Positions 1 to 11,690 of a DNA stretch of 64,000 bases are shown here, piece after piece; within the stretch, counting starts at the first letter, position 1, and each line of letters opens with the position of its first letter. A model generated the notes under the pieces. It worked only from the letters and a program-made list of their open reading frames with translations. It made no database searches and was not told the DNA's origin. The position numbers and the translations under genes are program-made. Source of the DNA: Marsupella aquatica (Eukaryota > Marchantiophyta); the NCBI GenBank assembly GCA_973895155.1, contig OZ316893.1:15996001-16060000 (forward strand), given 5' to 3'.

Positions 1-166
1 TCCAAAAATGGTTATAATGGAATCATTTCTCAATCATTTAATTCTAGCCTTTGATCTATGAATTTTCAATCTTGGCCATTGAGGGATATGTTGCACATTT
101 AATGCAACATGGAAAGGACTTGAGTCCTTGTCTAGGAGAAAAAAGGACAAAAATGGTAGTCCTCAA

Positions 167-3079
167 TCATGCAATCCACCCTACCATACTACTGACAGGA
201 AGCCTTTCAGTTGGTGACCCATATCCCGCTTCGGCATACTTCTTCAATTTCTCCGTTTGATTGTCAGCACGCTTCTGCAACCCGAGCATCTTATCCCTGG
301 CTTCCTCCAATTCCTAAGATACGTCTTCAACTTCATCATTAAGCCGTTGTATCTCGGACCTGGCCATCTTCAGCTCCTCATTTAAGATCTGCACGATCTC
401 CAACTCTTGCTTATCTACGGCTGCTTTCAAGGAGTTGTTGATGCCTTCTAGTTTTGTGACCTCTTCCGTCCATGCCTGCTTTGTCCTGGTTAGCTCCTCC
501 TGAAGCTCCTTGCGTATCTATTGAACCCGGTTTAGGTGATCATTGGCCGTTGTGCACATGGCGTCATCATGCTTCTCACGCATGGCCTCCAACCGGTCGA
601 GTAACTTGTCATACTTCCTTTGGGCTTCTGCCAAGGCCTTCTCGCTTTGGGTGGCCTGATCCTTAGCCGTCTTTCTGAGCCTCTCGACCTGGCGATTTAG
701 ACCCTGTACTTCTGCTTTTGAATCGGCTAACTCTAGCTCTACCTTTGTCAATTTTTCCTTGATCTGCTGGTTATCCAATTGGTAGTTTTCCAATTGGTTG
801 TTCGCCACCTCCAATTCCTGCTGCTTAGCCAAGAGATCCTGCTGAGTTGGTTGACCAGACTTCGTCTTAGCAACTTCGGCTTCCATGGAGCAAAGTCGAG
901 CGATTACCTCCTCTTTCTTTAACCGCTCCAACGTCATTGCCTCCTCCAGTCTCGTTTGATCAGCCACTTCTTTTCTAAGAAATGGCCCGGATTCCAACTC
1001 GTTACTGAAGATTTCTAAGGCTAAGAGTCCACACATGTCTCCATACTCCTTAGCCCAATTTCTTGGGTAGTTTGACCTCCCAGGTGATACTAGCATCTGC
1101 CATCGAGGTCGTCTCTCCCAAGCCTCTGCCCATAATTGATCAAAGTTAGTGAGAGGTTCGGCCTGCCTCTCACTAAGCCGTCTTATTTCTTCCGGCCACT
1201 CTCCTCCTGGTAGCTGGCATTCCTGTTTTGCATTCCGGGCCCCCCACTCCTTAATCCTCTCTTGTAGCCCGGCTTCAGCTTCCTTCATCTTGTCAAATTC
1301 CAATGGCGTCACCTCTGGTGGAGGAGATTCTGGTGTTTTCTGGTCCTCCGGCTTGCCATAGAAGACTGCGGGAAGTCTTCTACAAAACCTTCCCATCATT
1401 CTAACTCCTGGTACCGGCCTCTCCCCGTGATCGACATAGTCATCGCCGTAATCATCCACATTAACCTGACTACCTAGCATGCTGGCCTCTCCTCCAAAGC
1501 CCCCAATCTCTTCCTCCAAATATTGTTGGGCTGCTGCTGGTTGACTTTCCTCCACAGGTCCCTCCACTTGGGCTCTGTTAGAAGCTCTTAATACCGGCCT
1601 CTCCTGGCTTTGGCTTACCTTCTCATCTGTCTCCGAATCCATTCGCTCGTCATATTTCTTTCTCTCTTCGGCAGTCATCTTCCTTTCGACCAATTGGATG
1701 CCTGCATATGGATTATTATGAGTAGGTCGGCGCAACGGATTTCTCACTACATCATATGTTACTACCTTTGGCTCCTTGATAGGGGAATGCTCCCGTTCTT
1801 GTGTTGCCGGTGTTGCCGACCTCCTCCCGTGGCGTCGTTTGCTTAGAGGCTCCTCGTCCTCCTCCACCTCCTCAAGTGGTGCAGTGATCGGCATCCGCTC
1901 TTGTATAGGCAACACCGGTGCAAAAGACTGGCTTCTTGCATATCGGCAAAGTAATTGCAGATGGTACCCTAGTCTGGATACCGCTCCCTCCCCAATGCTC
2001 TGCTTCTCTTCATTTAATGCCTTCTTCAACTGCATTAAGAGATAGTCGTTGTAGTCTCGGCTTGGATCGATATTCTCCACCAAAAATACCTAGGCTTTGC
2101 CGATTTCTGCTCTCGGCAAGGTACAATGCAACGTGACTCTCAAGAAATCAATCAGCTGCCCTATATGCGGGTTGGTACATTGATTCCTAAAAAACCCATT
2201 CTTAGTGGAAGGCCCTGGAAATGACCTAAACTGGTCATCCGTCAACATCTTCCTCTGCTCCACCTTAGTCTTCTTTCCTCTTGGTAAAGCGAAGATGGCT
2301 TCAATAAGTGCAGGTGTTAGTTTGAACACCTTTCCATACAGCAGCGTCGTGTTGGAAGAAGCCTCCCAGCATCCCACGAAGTCCAACAGATCCTCATCTG
2401 GTATGTCTACCATCCTCCAGGACAACCTGACAAAGCCCTCCAACCCAGTGTCATTCATATATCTTGCATATTTATTATCCTGAACGGCATTGAAGACCTC
2501 ATCCTCATCTCTTTCGAACTGTAATTGTAAATTGGCAGGTAACCTGTTCGCCCACCCTGTCATGGTTTTATCCTCTACAGCCCAATCTCTAACTGGCCCA
2601 AATTCCATCTTGATTGGTCTCTTCGACCTAGTTCGCTTTGCTGGAGTGGCGGATGCCGAACCTCCCTTGCGCTTCATCTCTTGAGCGCCTGAATACTCCC
2701 CAAGAATGGCTTCCTTTGTCCACTTCATAGTGTGACCCTTCAATTCCCAAAGTGGCTGCCCTGCGTTCTTGATTGCCTCCCTAATCCCCACGACCTTATT
2801 CTCCCGGATCAGCAATTTGTCAAGCTCTGCACTGGTGGGTGTCCACGAGAACTTTTCCAACACCTCCTCCGTATCTACGAATGCCATTTTGTGAATTCCC
2901 CACAATCGCGCAAGCTCCGCTCGTTCTCTGGCTGCGCGCTCCGGCTCAACGTCTTCATACGTAGGTATCAGCTGCCTTGCTTCTTCAAGCAAACAACCCC
3001 AAAACTTCCCTGCCTGATTCACCGTGTTCATTCCACCGAATGCCAAGAACTTGCGAAATCTCCCAATCCACCTTAGCAC
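167..3079 (-). pseudogene. Transposon-like coiled-coil protein ORF with three in-frame TAG stops
   Basis: Read on the minus strand, one frame runs from about 3079 to a TGA at 167-169 (about 970 codons). It is interrupted only by TAG at 2090-2092, 518-520 and 314-316. All three stops are in register, so this is one ancestral reading frame. The N-terminal third is globular and contains a stretch (about 2200-2400) with a GxxxxLTPALIEAIFALPRG pattern, reminiscent of plant mobile-domain or 'putative plant transposon' proteins. The middle is acidic and low in complexity. From about 1000 down to 200 it is a long heptad-rich coiled coil. No ATG is seen at the 5' end: the open frame starts at a GTG just after a TGA, and another frame (to 3188) looks protein-like, so a frameshift near 3060 is likely. 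A relative lies at 51.7-56.3 kb. The function is unknown; the family link is my inference. Confidence 0.55.
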
Positions 3080-3359
3080 TCGACTGACAGTTGCTCCTCA
3101 ATGTCAAAACCGTGTACATGAGAATGCGAAATGGTAGAGTATTGGTCACCTTACTCTGAAGCCGCCACTTAGGGGTCCTTGTGATCAAGCATGGATTAGG
3201 TCATAACTCCAATCCGTTGGATCTCAACCGTTGGATCCTTTCCTTTATCATCTACACGTAGAAATTGGCATCGGTCTTTATTGTTACCTTATACTCTCTA
3301 TCTATCCTTATTTAGCCATTTTTTTAGGCTTAGTTATTACTTCGTGATCCTGGCAAGGC

Positions 3360-4700
3360 ATCATAGTTACAAGTTAAGGCATTTTGGTGCCCACATCCGC
3401 AAGGGTCGGTGTACTGTTTGACCCCAATTGTACCTTTGAAATTGATAAGGTTACAAGTTAAGGCATTCTGGTGCCCACATCTGCAAGGGTCGGTGTACTG
3501 TTCGACCCCAATTGTAACTTTGGAATTGATAAGGTTACAAGTTAAGGCATTCTGGTGCACATATCCGCAAGGGTTGGTGTACTCTTTGACCCCAATTGTA
3601 ATTCTAAAATTGACAAGGTTACAAGTTTAGGCATCCTGGTGCCCACATCCGCAAGGGTCGGTGAACTGTTTGACCCCAATTGTACCTTTGAAATTGATAA
3701 GGTTACAAGTTAAGGCATTCTAGTGCCCACATCTGCAAGGGTCGGTGTACTGTTCGACCCCAATTGTAACTTTGGAATTGATAAGGTTACAAGTTAAGGC
3801 ATTCTGGTGCACACATCCGCAAGGGTTGGTGTACTGTTTGACCCCAATTGTAATTCTAAAATTGACAAGGTTACAAGTTAAGGCATTCTGGTGTACTCAT
3901 CCGCAAGGGTCGGTGTACTGTTTCACCCCAATTGTACCTTTGAAATTGATAAGGTTACAAGTTAAGGCATGTTGGTGCCCACATCTGCTAGGGTCGGTGT
4001 ACTGTTTGACCCCAATTGTAACTTTGGAATTGATAAGGTTACAAGTTAAGGCATTCTGGTGCCCACATCCGCAAGGGTCTGTGTACTGTTTGACCCCAAT
4101 TGTAATTCTAAAATTGACAAGGTTACAAGTTAAGGCATTTTGGTGCCCACATCTGCAAGGGTTGGTGTATAGTTTGACCCCAATTGTAACTTTGGAATTG
4201 ATAAGGTTACAAGTTAAGGCATTCTGGTGCACACATCCGCAAGGGTCGGTGTACTGTTTGACCCCAATTGTAATTCTAAAGACAAGGTTACAAGTTAAGG
4301 CATCCTCGTGCCCACATCCGCAAGGGTTGGTGTACTGTTTGACCCCAATTGTAACTTTGGAATTGACAAGGTTACAAGTTAAGGCATCCTGGTGCCCACA
4401 TCCGCAAGGGTCGATGTACTGTTTGACCCCAATTGTACCTTTGAAATTGATAAGGTTACAAGTTAAGGCATGTTGGTGCCCACATCTGCAAGGGTCGGTG
4501 TACTGTTTGACCCCAATGGTAACTTTGAAATTGATAAGGTTACAATTTAAGGCATTTTGGTGCCTGCATCCGCAAGGGTCGGTGTACTGTTTGACCCCAA
4601 TTGTAACTTTAAAATTGATAAGGTTGCAAATTAAAATTCTTCAGTGAACACATCCTTAAGGGTTGGTGTAATGTTTGACCCCAATTGTAACTTTAAAATC
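3360..4700. repeat. 84-bp satellite array, about 16 units, with A-B-C higher-order structure
   Basis: The block is a tandem array of an 84-bp unit containing a conserved aaggttacaagttaaggcat core, then ccgcaagggtcggtgtactg, then ttgaccccaattgta. Unit starts fall near 3366, 3451, 3534, 3618 and so on to about 4624. One unit near 4280 lacks 3 bp. Three unit types differ at the end: A (acctttgaaattgat), B (aactttggaattgat) and C (aattctaaaattgac). They alternate A-B-C for the first three trimers (252-bp period), then the order breaks. Because 84 is a multiple of 3, several frames stay open by chance (one of 300 codons at 3745-4647). These are artefacts of the repeat, not genes. Confidence 0.95.
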
Positions 4701-6130
4701 ATTTGATAAGGTACAGGAAAATTTTCAAAATTCCCAACACTAAATTAACATCATCTGAACATATTTTTTCATCACCATTTTTTCGTAATTAAAAATGCAA
4801 AGACATGACCTAAATTATGAACGTGGCTTTGACTTACTCAACTTAGGTAAAGTTGGCTTAGGGTAAGGTTGGCGTAACATAAAGTGGAGGTATCCCCTTA
4901 CTAGCTCTTCTTCTCTCAAGAAAATTTCAACTCATTTGATTAAGTAAGGTGAAGTCTGTTTGAATCTTAATCTTTTTAACTCACTATTGGGAAATTTGTT
5001 TGAGCTCAAATGTCTAGAGTCCACATATTTCCCCTAGTTTTCTCTCTGTCTTTGAACATTTTCAGCCCATTTGATTGAGTAACAAAAAATGATAAAGCCC
5101 ACTGATTGGATTGGTTTGGCCCTAACTTAAGCTTAGTCGGCTTAGGAAAGTTGACTTAGGGTAACATTGGGCTAATTTCAAGTATAAATATAGTTTTATT
5201 TTGAACTCACAAATTTGACCTCAGTTTGAGCTCAAACTTTAAGTACATATTCTCCTAGTTTACTTTTATCTCTCAACAAGTTTTTAGCACATTTGGTTAA
5301 GTAAGGAGAAAATGCAGAATCACAAAGCTTCAGATAGATTTTGGTTTCTTGACTTTGATTTGGTCAGCTTAGTCAGAGTAGACATAAAGTACCTAAGATG
5401 GGTTTAAGACAAGATTGGAGAGCTCAAACTTTAGCTTCCCTTATAGATTTCCCTAGCTTTCCTCTATCTTGTAGAGATTTTTCAGCCCATTTGGTTGAGT
5501 ACAACAAAAATAATTGAAAGTTTTAGAGATCCAATTTGATTTTGGCTTCAACTTAGTTTCCCCATAATACTGGCACATATTTAATTATGTTTTGCCAGTT
5601 TCTTAGTGACATGCAACTAGCACATACTTGACATGTGTTACAACTCTCACACACATCAACATTCTTGCATGTGTTTCCATTCTCACACGCATGACAATTC
5701 TAACACGAGTGAGTTTATTGTGCATCAATCCACGTTTCACAATTCTCACCAATGATCAATAAACATAAATGGTTAAGATTTGACTTGTTGTCTTATTTTA
5801 TTGCCCAAAGTACTATGCAAGTTTTTGTTTAAATTTGGTATCACAGAATATGTATCATTCCTGCACATGAACCAGAAATTTTCTTCACGCTTGTCACACG
5901 AGTGTCTTCAACCATCACACGAGTGTTAAGGCACGTTGCACAATCTCCACCATTGATAAGTAAAATCCAACGGATATGAATTAATTGTTGACGTGAAATG
6001 TTCTCTGAATTTTAAAATTTGCAAGAGTCTCTAACTGGACCCGTAAAAAGTATTTTACATTACTTGGGGCCAGTACATGTCATCTAGGATTGATACATAT
6101 CATACTTGAGTGGACCCCACTTCTTTACAC
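4701..6130. other. Gene-free A/T-rich interval with a dispersed repeat fragment
   Basis: No coding region is supported. The interval has loosely repeated phrases (agcccatttgattgagta, cttagtcggcttaggg). At about 5870-6075 there is a segment with cacacgagtg motifs followed by agagtctctaact-ggaccc; a diverged copy of this lies at about 22925-23130. It is probably old repeat DNA. Confidence 0.5.
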
Positions 6131-6139
6131 CGATTCCGA

Positions 6140-6507
6140 GAGGGATATGCTCAATAGACCCCCTCCAGGATAAACTTTACTTGATCAGCCCCCTCCAAAT
6201 TTTTTTGCCCCAATCAGCCCCCTCATTATGGCCCGTACCCTTTTCCCCCGTGTAAGGCCCTATTCCCCCGTGTAAGGCCATACTGCACAGTTTTCAGCCA
6301 TGCCACCATGCAGGGTTGCCTCCCATAGTCGACCATGCGACTCCGCTGCAGTAGGGCCGCAATTATGTGGTTTTGTGTTCTCGCACTATGGTCCCTTATG
6401 AGTGTGAATACATTGTGGTTTATGTATTCAACAAAATTTCTGTTTTAGGGCGCACATTGTCGGGGCGCGGTTTAGGGTCAAGCTCGAGAGTCATTTGTCG
6501 AGGGTGG
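6140..6507. repeat. Left terminal inverted repeat of the 3-kb element
   Basis: This 368-bp segment is the reverse complement of 8821-9168, apart from scattered substitutions and a 20-bp tandem duplication of the ttcccccgtgtaaggcc segment near 6240-6280. It is flanked on the left by target-site copy gattccga at 6132-6139. Confidence 0.9.
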
Positions 6508-6727
6508 GATCGACATTTTTCATTGTTTTACGGAGGGGACTGAGGCATCGTTTGCTGCTGGCGGCTGGCCATTTTGGGGAGGTTCATGCTTTGATCGTGT
6601 GCACATTTCATTGATCGATGCCAAAGGAGAGCTTGAGGTCTGAGTCGCAACCCACTGCTAGGATCGAGTAGTGTTCATTCACCCCATTCTCCAAGATTTC
6701 TTTCACATTGTAGCGCCTGCCAGATTG

Positions 6728-7909
6728 TTGGTGGGTTGTTTTGGTTTGGTGAGAGTGTCTCCCTTTGCTGTTCTTCAATTCCACAGGAGGATTGTCCGCC
6801 CACCAATGTAGCCCAAGAAACTGTTTAATCCTGCATACCATAACATGAATGACGTCTCCTGCATTATCTTATCCATCTGGTCGTAAGTTCTTCTGCATTG
6901 TTCAGATTTGCATTGTTCAGATTAGTTCAGATCATTTGCAGAGTCTCCTTGTTCTTGTGCATTTTTGTCACCATGAAATCCATGTCCTCCAGTTCTGCTG
7001 CATAGTTTGAATACATGGATAACAGTGTAGGGCTAGGTTGCATTTGGGAGTTCAATCCTGTTCTTTGAATTTGTGGCTTCAGTGGGGGCTTCAGTTTCCT
7101 CTCAGGATTTTGTGGTTGCTTGCGAGCTTTAGGCAAAGTGGACTTCATGACAGAGATTAATCTGCATCCCACTTGAACCCGTCTGTCTTTGTTTCTTGGT
7201 CGAAGCACTAGGTATGATTTTAGCTCTTTTTGCCTAAGTATAAATCTTGTAGCACCATTATTTGCAAAGTGCTGAAGAAGTTATTAATTTCTGAATGCTT
7301 CATGACGTGCATTGCATCTTGAATTTTACAAACGTGGTCTACATGTTGACAAGTTTGAATGTTGTGCGTTTGAATGCATTTGAATGTTGTGCATGTTTCG
7401 AATACCATGACATGAATGTCTTCAAGTTTTGCTGCCCTGTTTGAATACCAAGACATCTGTGTATTCTAGTTTTGCTTATATCTGAACCTGTTCTCTTCTT
7501 GGTTTGGTCCAGCTATCATTAGAATCGCCTCTTGTTGTGCTCTTGTTGCAAACATTGATGGGCTGTTTTGTTTTGGTGAGAGTATCTCCCTCTCGGGCTC
7601 CCTCTGTTGGTCTTTCAGAGGAGGATTGTCCGTCAATGTAGCCCAAGATACTGTTTCCTGCATTTTTTGCATCGTGTTGATGCGCAGAATACCATTACCT
7701 GAATGTCTCTTGCATTCGGCAATTTTTGATCACCATCACATCCATGTCTTCCGGTTCTGGCACTGCATAGTTTCAATATTACGTGGATAACAGTGCAAGG
7801 ACTGATTCCATATATGGCAATTGAATACTATCCTTGAATTTGTGAATGAAGTTTCCTCTCATGATTTTGTGGTTGCCTGCAAGCTCTAGGCAAAGTGGAC
7901 TTCACGACA
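6728..7909. repeat. Internal direct duplication within the TIR element
   Basis: Two diverged copies occur in the same order, about 6728-7152 and 7557-7909. Shared landmarks include gaggattgtccg..caatgtagcccaag, ccatgtc-tcc-gttctg, tggataacagtg and ggcaaagtggacttca-gaca. The offset is 760-830 bp, so small indels have accumulated. A weaker third match lies around 7400-7450. The copies suggest the cargo grew by internal duplication. Confidence 0.7.
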
Positions 7910-8530
7910 AGGATATGTTGAAGTTGTGAGCATGAGTATAGGGACCACTTTGCTTCCATTAAGGAGTGGAAAGCAGTACATGACGAAGGTCAAGGTCATA
8001 GGCTGGAGAGGTTGGGTTTGATTTTGAGCCCAACCAAGGTTCAAGCTCAGTTTCCATGGCGCCACAAATGAGAAAAATTCAGGTAGTAGAGGAAGAGAAT
8101 CATTTTCGATATCGTGTTGATGCTGAAGGCAAGCATGTGTTTGTCTGCATAGCAAGTATGGTGTTGCTACCAAATGCTGGTCCCAAATGACTGCTTCACA
8201 AGATACATTCAGGGAGGCTATTGACCAACTCCCGCACACAGGTTCCCAGTATGCTGACTGAGCATGGACACCCTTCCCGTGTGGTACTAAGCCATTTTTG
8301 TGGTAGCTTCAGTGGTCTTCAGATGCAATGTAGCTTGAGGTAGCTTAAGATATAATGTAGCTTCATTGGAAGGCAAGGAGGCCCATGATACATCTAGACT
8401 GCAAGGTCACAACTTGACTTGCAGCTTGTACTTGAAACATTTATGAATAAAAAGCAAGCTGCATTCACTATGTTCTGATGTATAAAAGTTATTCATTCTG
8501 CTGGAGACTACCTTCAGTTTGCACCTTCAG

Positions 8531-8814
8531 TTTTGGAAGACATCGTCCACATTGTCTTCGCACCACACTTAGCAATTTTTCCAACAACAGGATATTCTGC
8601 TTCAAGAAGCCATTTGAGCAGGGGTAAATGGCCGATGTTGTGGGTTTTGGAAGACATCGTCCACATTGTCTTCGCACCACACTTAACAATTTTTCCAACG
8701 ACAAGATATTCTGCTTCAAGAAGCCATTTGAGCAGGGGTAAATGGCCGATGTTGTGGGTTTTGGAAGACATCGTCCACATTGTCTTCGCACCACACTTAG
8801 CAATTTTTCCAACG
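8531..8814. repeat. 114-bp tandem repeat, 2.5 copies, next to the right TIR
   Basis: The unit begins ttttggaagacatcgtccac and restarts at 8531, 8645 and 8759, an exact 114-bp period. The third copy is truncated at about 8814, seven bases before the right inverted repeat starts. The period is 38 codons, so two minus-strand frames and one plus-strand frame stay open. The copies are nearly identical, so the amplification is recent relative to the rest of the element. Confidence 0.9.
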
Positions 8815-8820
8815 ATTTTT

Positions 8821-9168
8821 CCACCCTCGACAAATGACTCTCGCGCTTGACCCTAAACCGCGCCCCGACAATGTGTGCCCTAAAACATAAATTTTGTTGA
8901 ATACATAAACCACAATGTATTCACAATCATAAGGGACCATAGTGCAAGAACACAAAACCGCGTAATTGCGGCCCTACTGCAGCGGAGTCGCATGGTCGAC
9001 TACGGGAGGCAACCCTACGTGGTGGCATGGCTGAAAATTGTGCAATATGGCTTTACACGGGGGAAAAGGATACGGGCCATAATGAGGGGGCTGATTGGGG
9101 CAAAAAAGTTTGGAGGGGGCTGATCAAGTAAAGTTTCTCCTGGAGGGGGTCTATTGAGCATATCCCTC
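8821..9168. repeat. Right terminal inverted repeat of the 3-kb element
   Basis: This is the reverse complement of 6140-6507 (348 bp). It ends ..gagcatatccctc and is followed by the target duplication gattccga at 9171-9178. Confidence 0.9.
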
Positions 9169-9178
9169 CGGATTCCGA

Positions 9179-11690
9179 TGATTTTTGATTTAATGTAATA
9201 AAATAAGCTTGCAGACTGACAGTAAAAAGGCATCGAAGTAAAGTGTAGCCATCGCATCTTCTCATTAGTCAAGGGTTATTGACCGTGCTGAAGACCGGCC
9301 CCGTGATATTCCTGTCTCGTGAATTTGACTCCTACACGATAGGCTTCCATCTGCGGTTCGTAGTAGACGGGCAGAACAATGACACAGAGAACAATATTTG
9401 TGTTTGATGTGGGAACATGCTCACTACAGCGAAGTGCTGAGTAAAGCCGCAGGCCGTTACGATTAAGACTTAGAGGTGACGAAGTATATCGGCATCCAAG
9501 ACACGTGACGGAACCCCATCAGAAATCCTCACTAGTCAAACCATTCTATTGACCATTTGATAACGACTACAGTTGCCCCCCGTGATTTGCTCTAAAGCCC
9601 CGTGACTACTCAGTAGACATCATTGTATCGCAACAAGAGTGCAACTCGTAAATCACAAATAACATATTGACGATCATTTCGACCATTCCGCACGTAGTCA
9701 TGGTGGCCTTCTTCGTCTACGGCAAGCTTCCTTGTCAATTATTACAGTAGACATGAAACGCCGGGGGAGTGTTCGAGTCGAGAATCATCTCCATTCAATG
9801 TCTTTGTCGTTAAATTAGTTTGTGACTGTTCAGTAAACAAACATAGACACATGATGTAGGGTTCCAAATAGGGAGCCCTCACTCGCATTGCATTGACTAT
9901 AATGACGACAAGCCCCTACTACAGTTGTCTCTTGCTAGGAGTCCATAAGTGCAAACCCTGGCTAGTGGCAGGCCTCCCGTTCTCCCACGGAGTTTGCACT
10001 TTTTCTTGACTTTTCGGAAGTGCAAAAAGGCCAGCAACATTTGCTAAAAGATAACATTATAAGTGCAAAACCTTGATAAGTGTACTTATTGGTGAGCACA
10101 CTTTTCTATCATTATACACTTACCCATAAATCCAGGGCATTTTCTATTGAGTGATCCATATAGCTCATCTCAAAGAGAAGCTAGAGTTGGAGTTAGGCTT
10201 CAAGAGTGAAGCCTGTAGACCTTGACTCTAGGGCCCCACCAAAATTTATTTGGATGGAAAACATGATGGATGTCATGTATGTCAAAATATCATGCATGAT
10301 AACTTTTGTCATCATTTCTATTAACAAAGAATGTGCATTCAGGCTTGTCATGTTAGGGTAGGGATTTTCAATTTGGGATGAGAATGTCCACTGAAAGAGG
10401 GACCAACTGGACATGGAGACATTGTAGCTCTTACAAAAAAAAACACAGTTTTATGACAAAGGGCTTTTTGCACATGGAGGCACTGTAGCTTGTATTAATA
10501 TATGCACATTTTGCACTTATCACATTGTGCAACCCTCTGTTAAGTGCACCACCAAATGCTTCTTCCCGGGAGTGTGCACTTAAAGAGATTCCAGTACCTG
10601 TGATTTCTTAGCTTAAACGTGAATCACCAACTTATGAACCGGCTTTATAAACAGTTTGGGACCCTCCAGTTTGGGACCCTCCGATAATGGAATGTAGCCC
10701 TCAGTTGGCTGAACTCAGGGCTAACAGTTGTCACTATACCGTGTTTCCTTTCATCTACAGGTGTGGTCAGCCTCTTTATTCATTTGGAAGGAGGTGGAGT
10801 GCATCTCTCCAATCCCGGAGAGGTAGATTGTAGTGATAGATGTTTCTGAACCATATGATCTTCTGAGATTTACAGAGAACCTTTAGATCTGATGATTCAT
10901 TAATTTTGGGAGGTGAGTGGCAATCTCTTTACTCCCTCAAGAAGTAGTTAATAGTGCAATTCTTGAAAGTATCCCCTGCCATGTTGTTTGAAACATCAAC
11001 CTGTGATGACACACTGGAAACTCCTTCCAGATATATTTTTGACAAACTCAATCTTAACTCTTACTCTGGATTTTATTTTTTGTCTGAATGGATGCTTTCT
11101 AACCAGTGAAGGCAATAATGGACTGAGCCCCCTCACAATTGAGAAGAGGGATGGGACCAAGCTAAATACAACACATGTCCCTGTGATGGTCCAAAACCCC
11201 GTCCTAAACTAAGTAGTAAAGGATTCATACTAAACATGCCTAGAAGTCACACTAGCCTGAAAGTGTGTAGTAAAGCCCTGTCACGAGGGCAGTGTCCCTG
11301 ATAAAGCCCAAGGGCAAGCTTGCCTGAGGTACTTTGAGAGGGACAGAGAGGGCTTTAGGAGTGTGGAACTCTATTCCAATTCTTCTTATTTTTGCAAGCA
11401 TTTTTGAAATATTGGGTAGCTGGAAATCTGCCCAGGGTACATGCATGTTGACACCTCGTCTCCCAGTGGCATTGATTATGTCAGATACCATCATTTATTC
11501 TCGTGTTTATCTTCTACTTGTCTCCAAATCATTGTCTAATTATGAACCCAACCCAATATTCCAATACGGGCCCATTCAAGCGTCATCTGCAGGTTTCATT
11601 CCTCCGAGCAACATTTTACGGTGGGTCAATCGAAAGTTTGAGTCCAAATGGGTATCAACCCATTTATCAAGCTCATGAAAACCAAATGGG
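9179..11690. other. Gene-free interval
   Basis: No supported gene. Around 9945-10590 there are several aagtgcaaa / tttgcactt words, with inverted copies near each end, which could be remains of a small element, but no target duplication is clear. A short tandem duplication of cagtttgggaccctc occurs at about 10649-10680. Confidence 0.4.

Larger units (their letters stand above)
6140..9168. mobile_element. Mutator-like non-autonomous TIR element, about 3.03 kb
   Basis: The element is bounded by long terminal inverted repeats, left 6140-6507 and right 8821-9168. They begin gagggatatgctcaatagacc and match along almost their whole length. The left repeat is 20 bp longer because a 'taaggccctattcccccgtg' segment is duplicated. 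The flanks carry a target-site duplication: gattccga is perfect at 6132-6139 and 9171-9178, extendable to 9-10 bp with one mismatch. Long TIRs plus an 8-10 bp duplication are the signature of Mutator-like elements (established knowledge). No transposase domain is visible inside, so it looks non-autonomous. The interior holds a direct duplication and a 114-bp tandem repeat, listed separately. Short minus-strand frames inside do not resemble any family I know. Confidence 0.85.

Noticed and set aside
167-3079. Stop-codon reassignment (TAG read as Gln).
   Set aside because: The stops are confined to element relics, the LPR-type gene itself ends in TAG, and other breaks (frameshifts, TGA) are present. 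Methylation-linked decay is simpler.
3745-4647. A 300-codon plus-strand open frame with a 28-residue repeat.
   Set aside because: It lies entirely in the 84-bp satellite; the period is divisible by 3, and other frames on both strands are equally open. No start context or domain supports it.
3360-4700. CRISPR-like array.
   Set aside because: The repeats are contiguous with no unique spacers, and the sequence is a plant nuclear satellite.
8489-8850. Open frames of 88-114 codons with cysteine-containing 38-residue repeats.
   Set aside because: They reflect the 114-bp tandem repeat inside the TIR element and lack codon or domain support.
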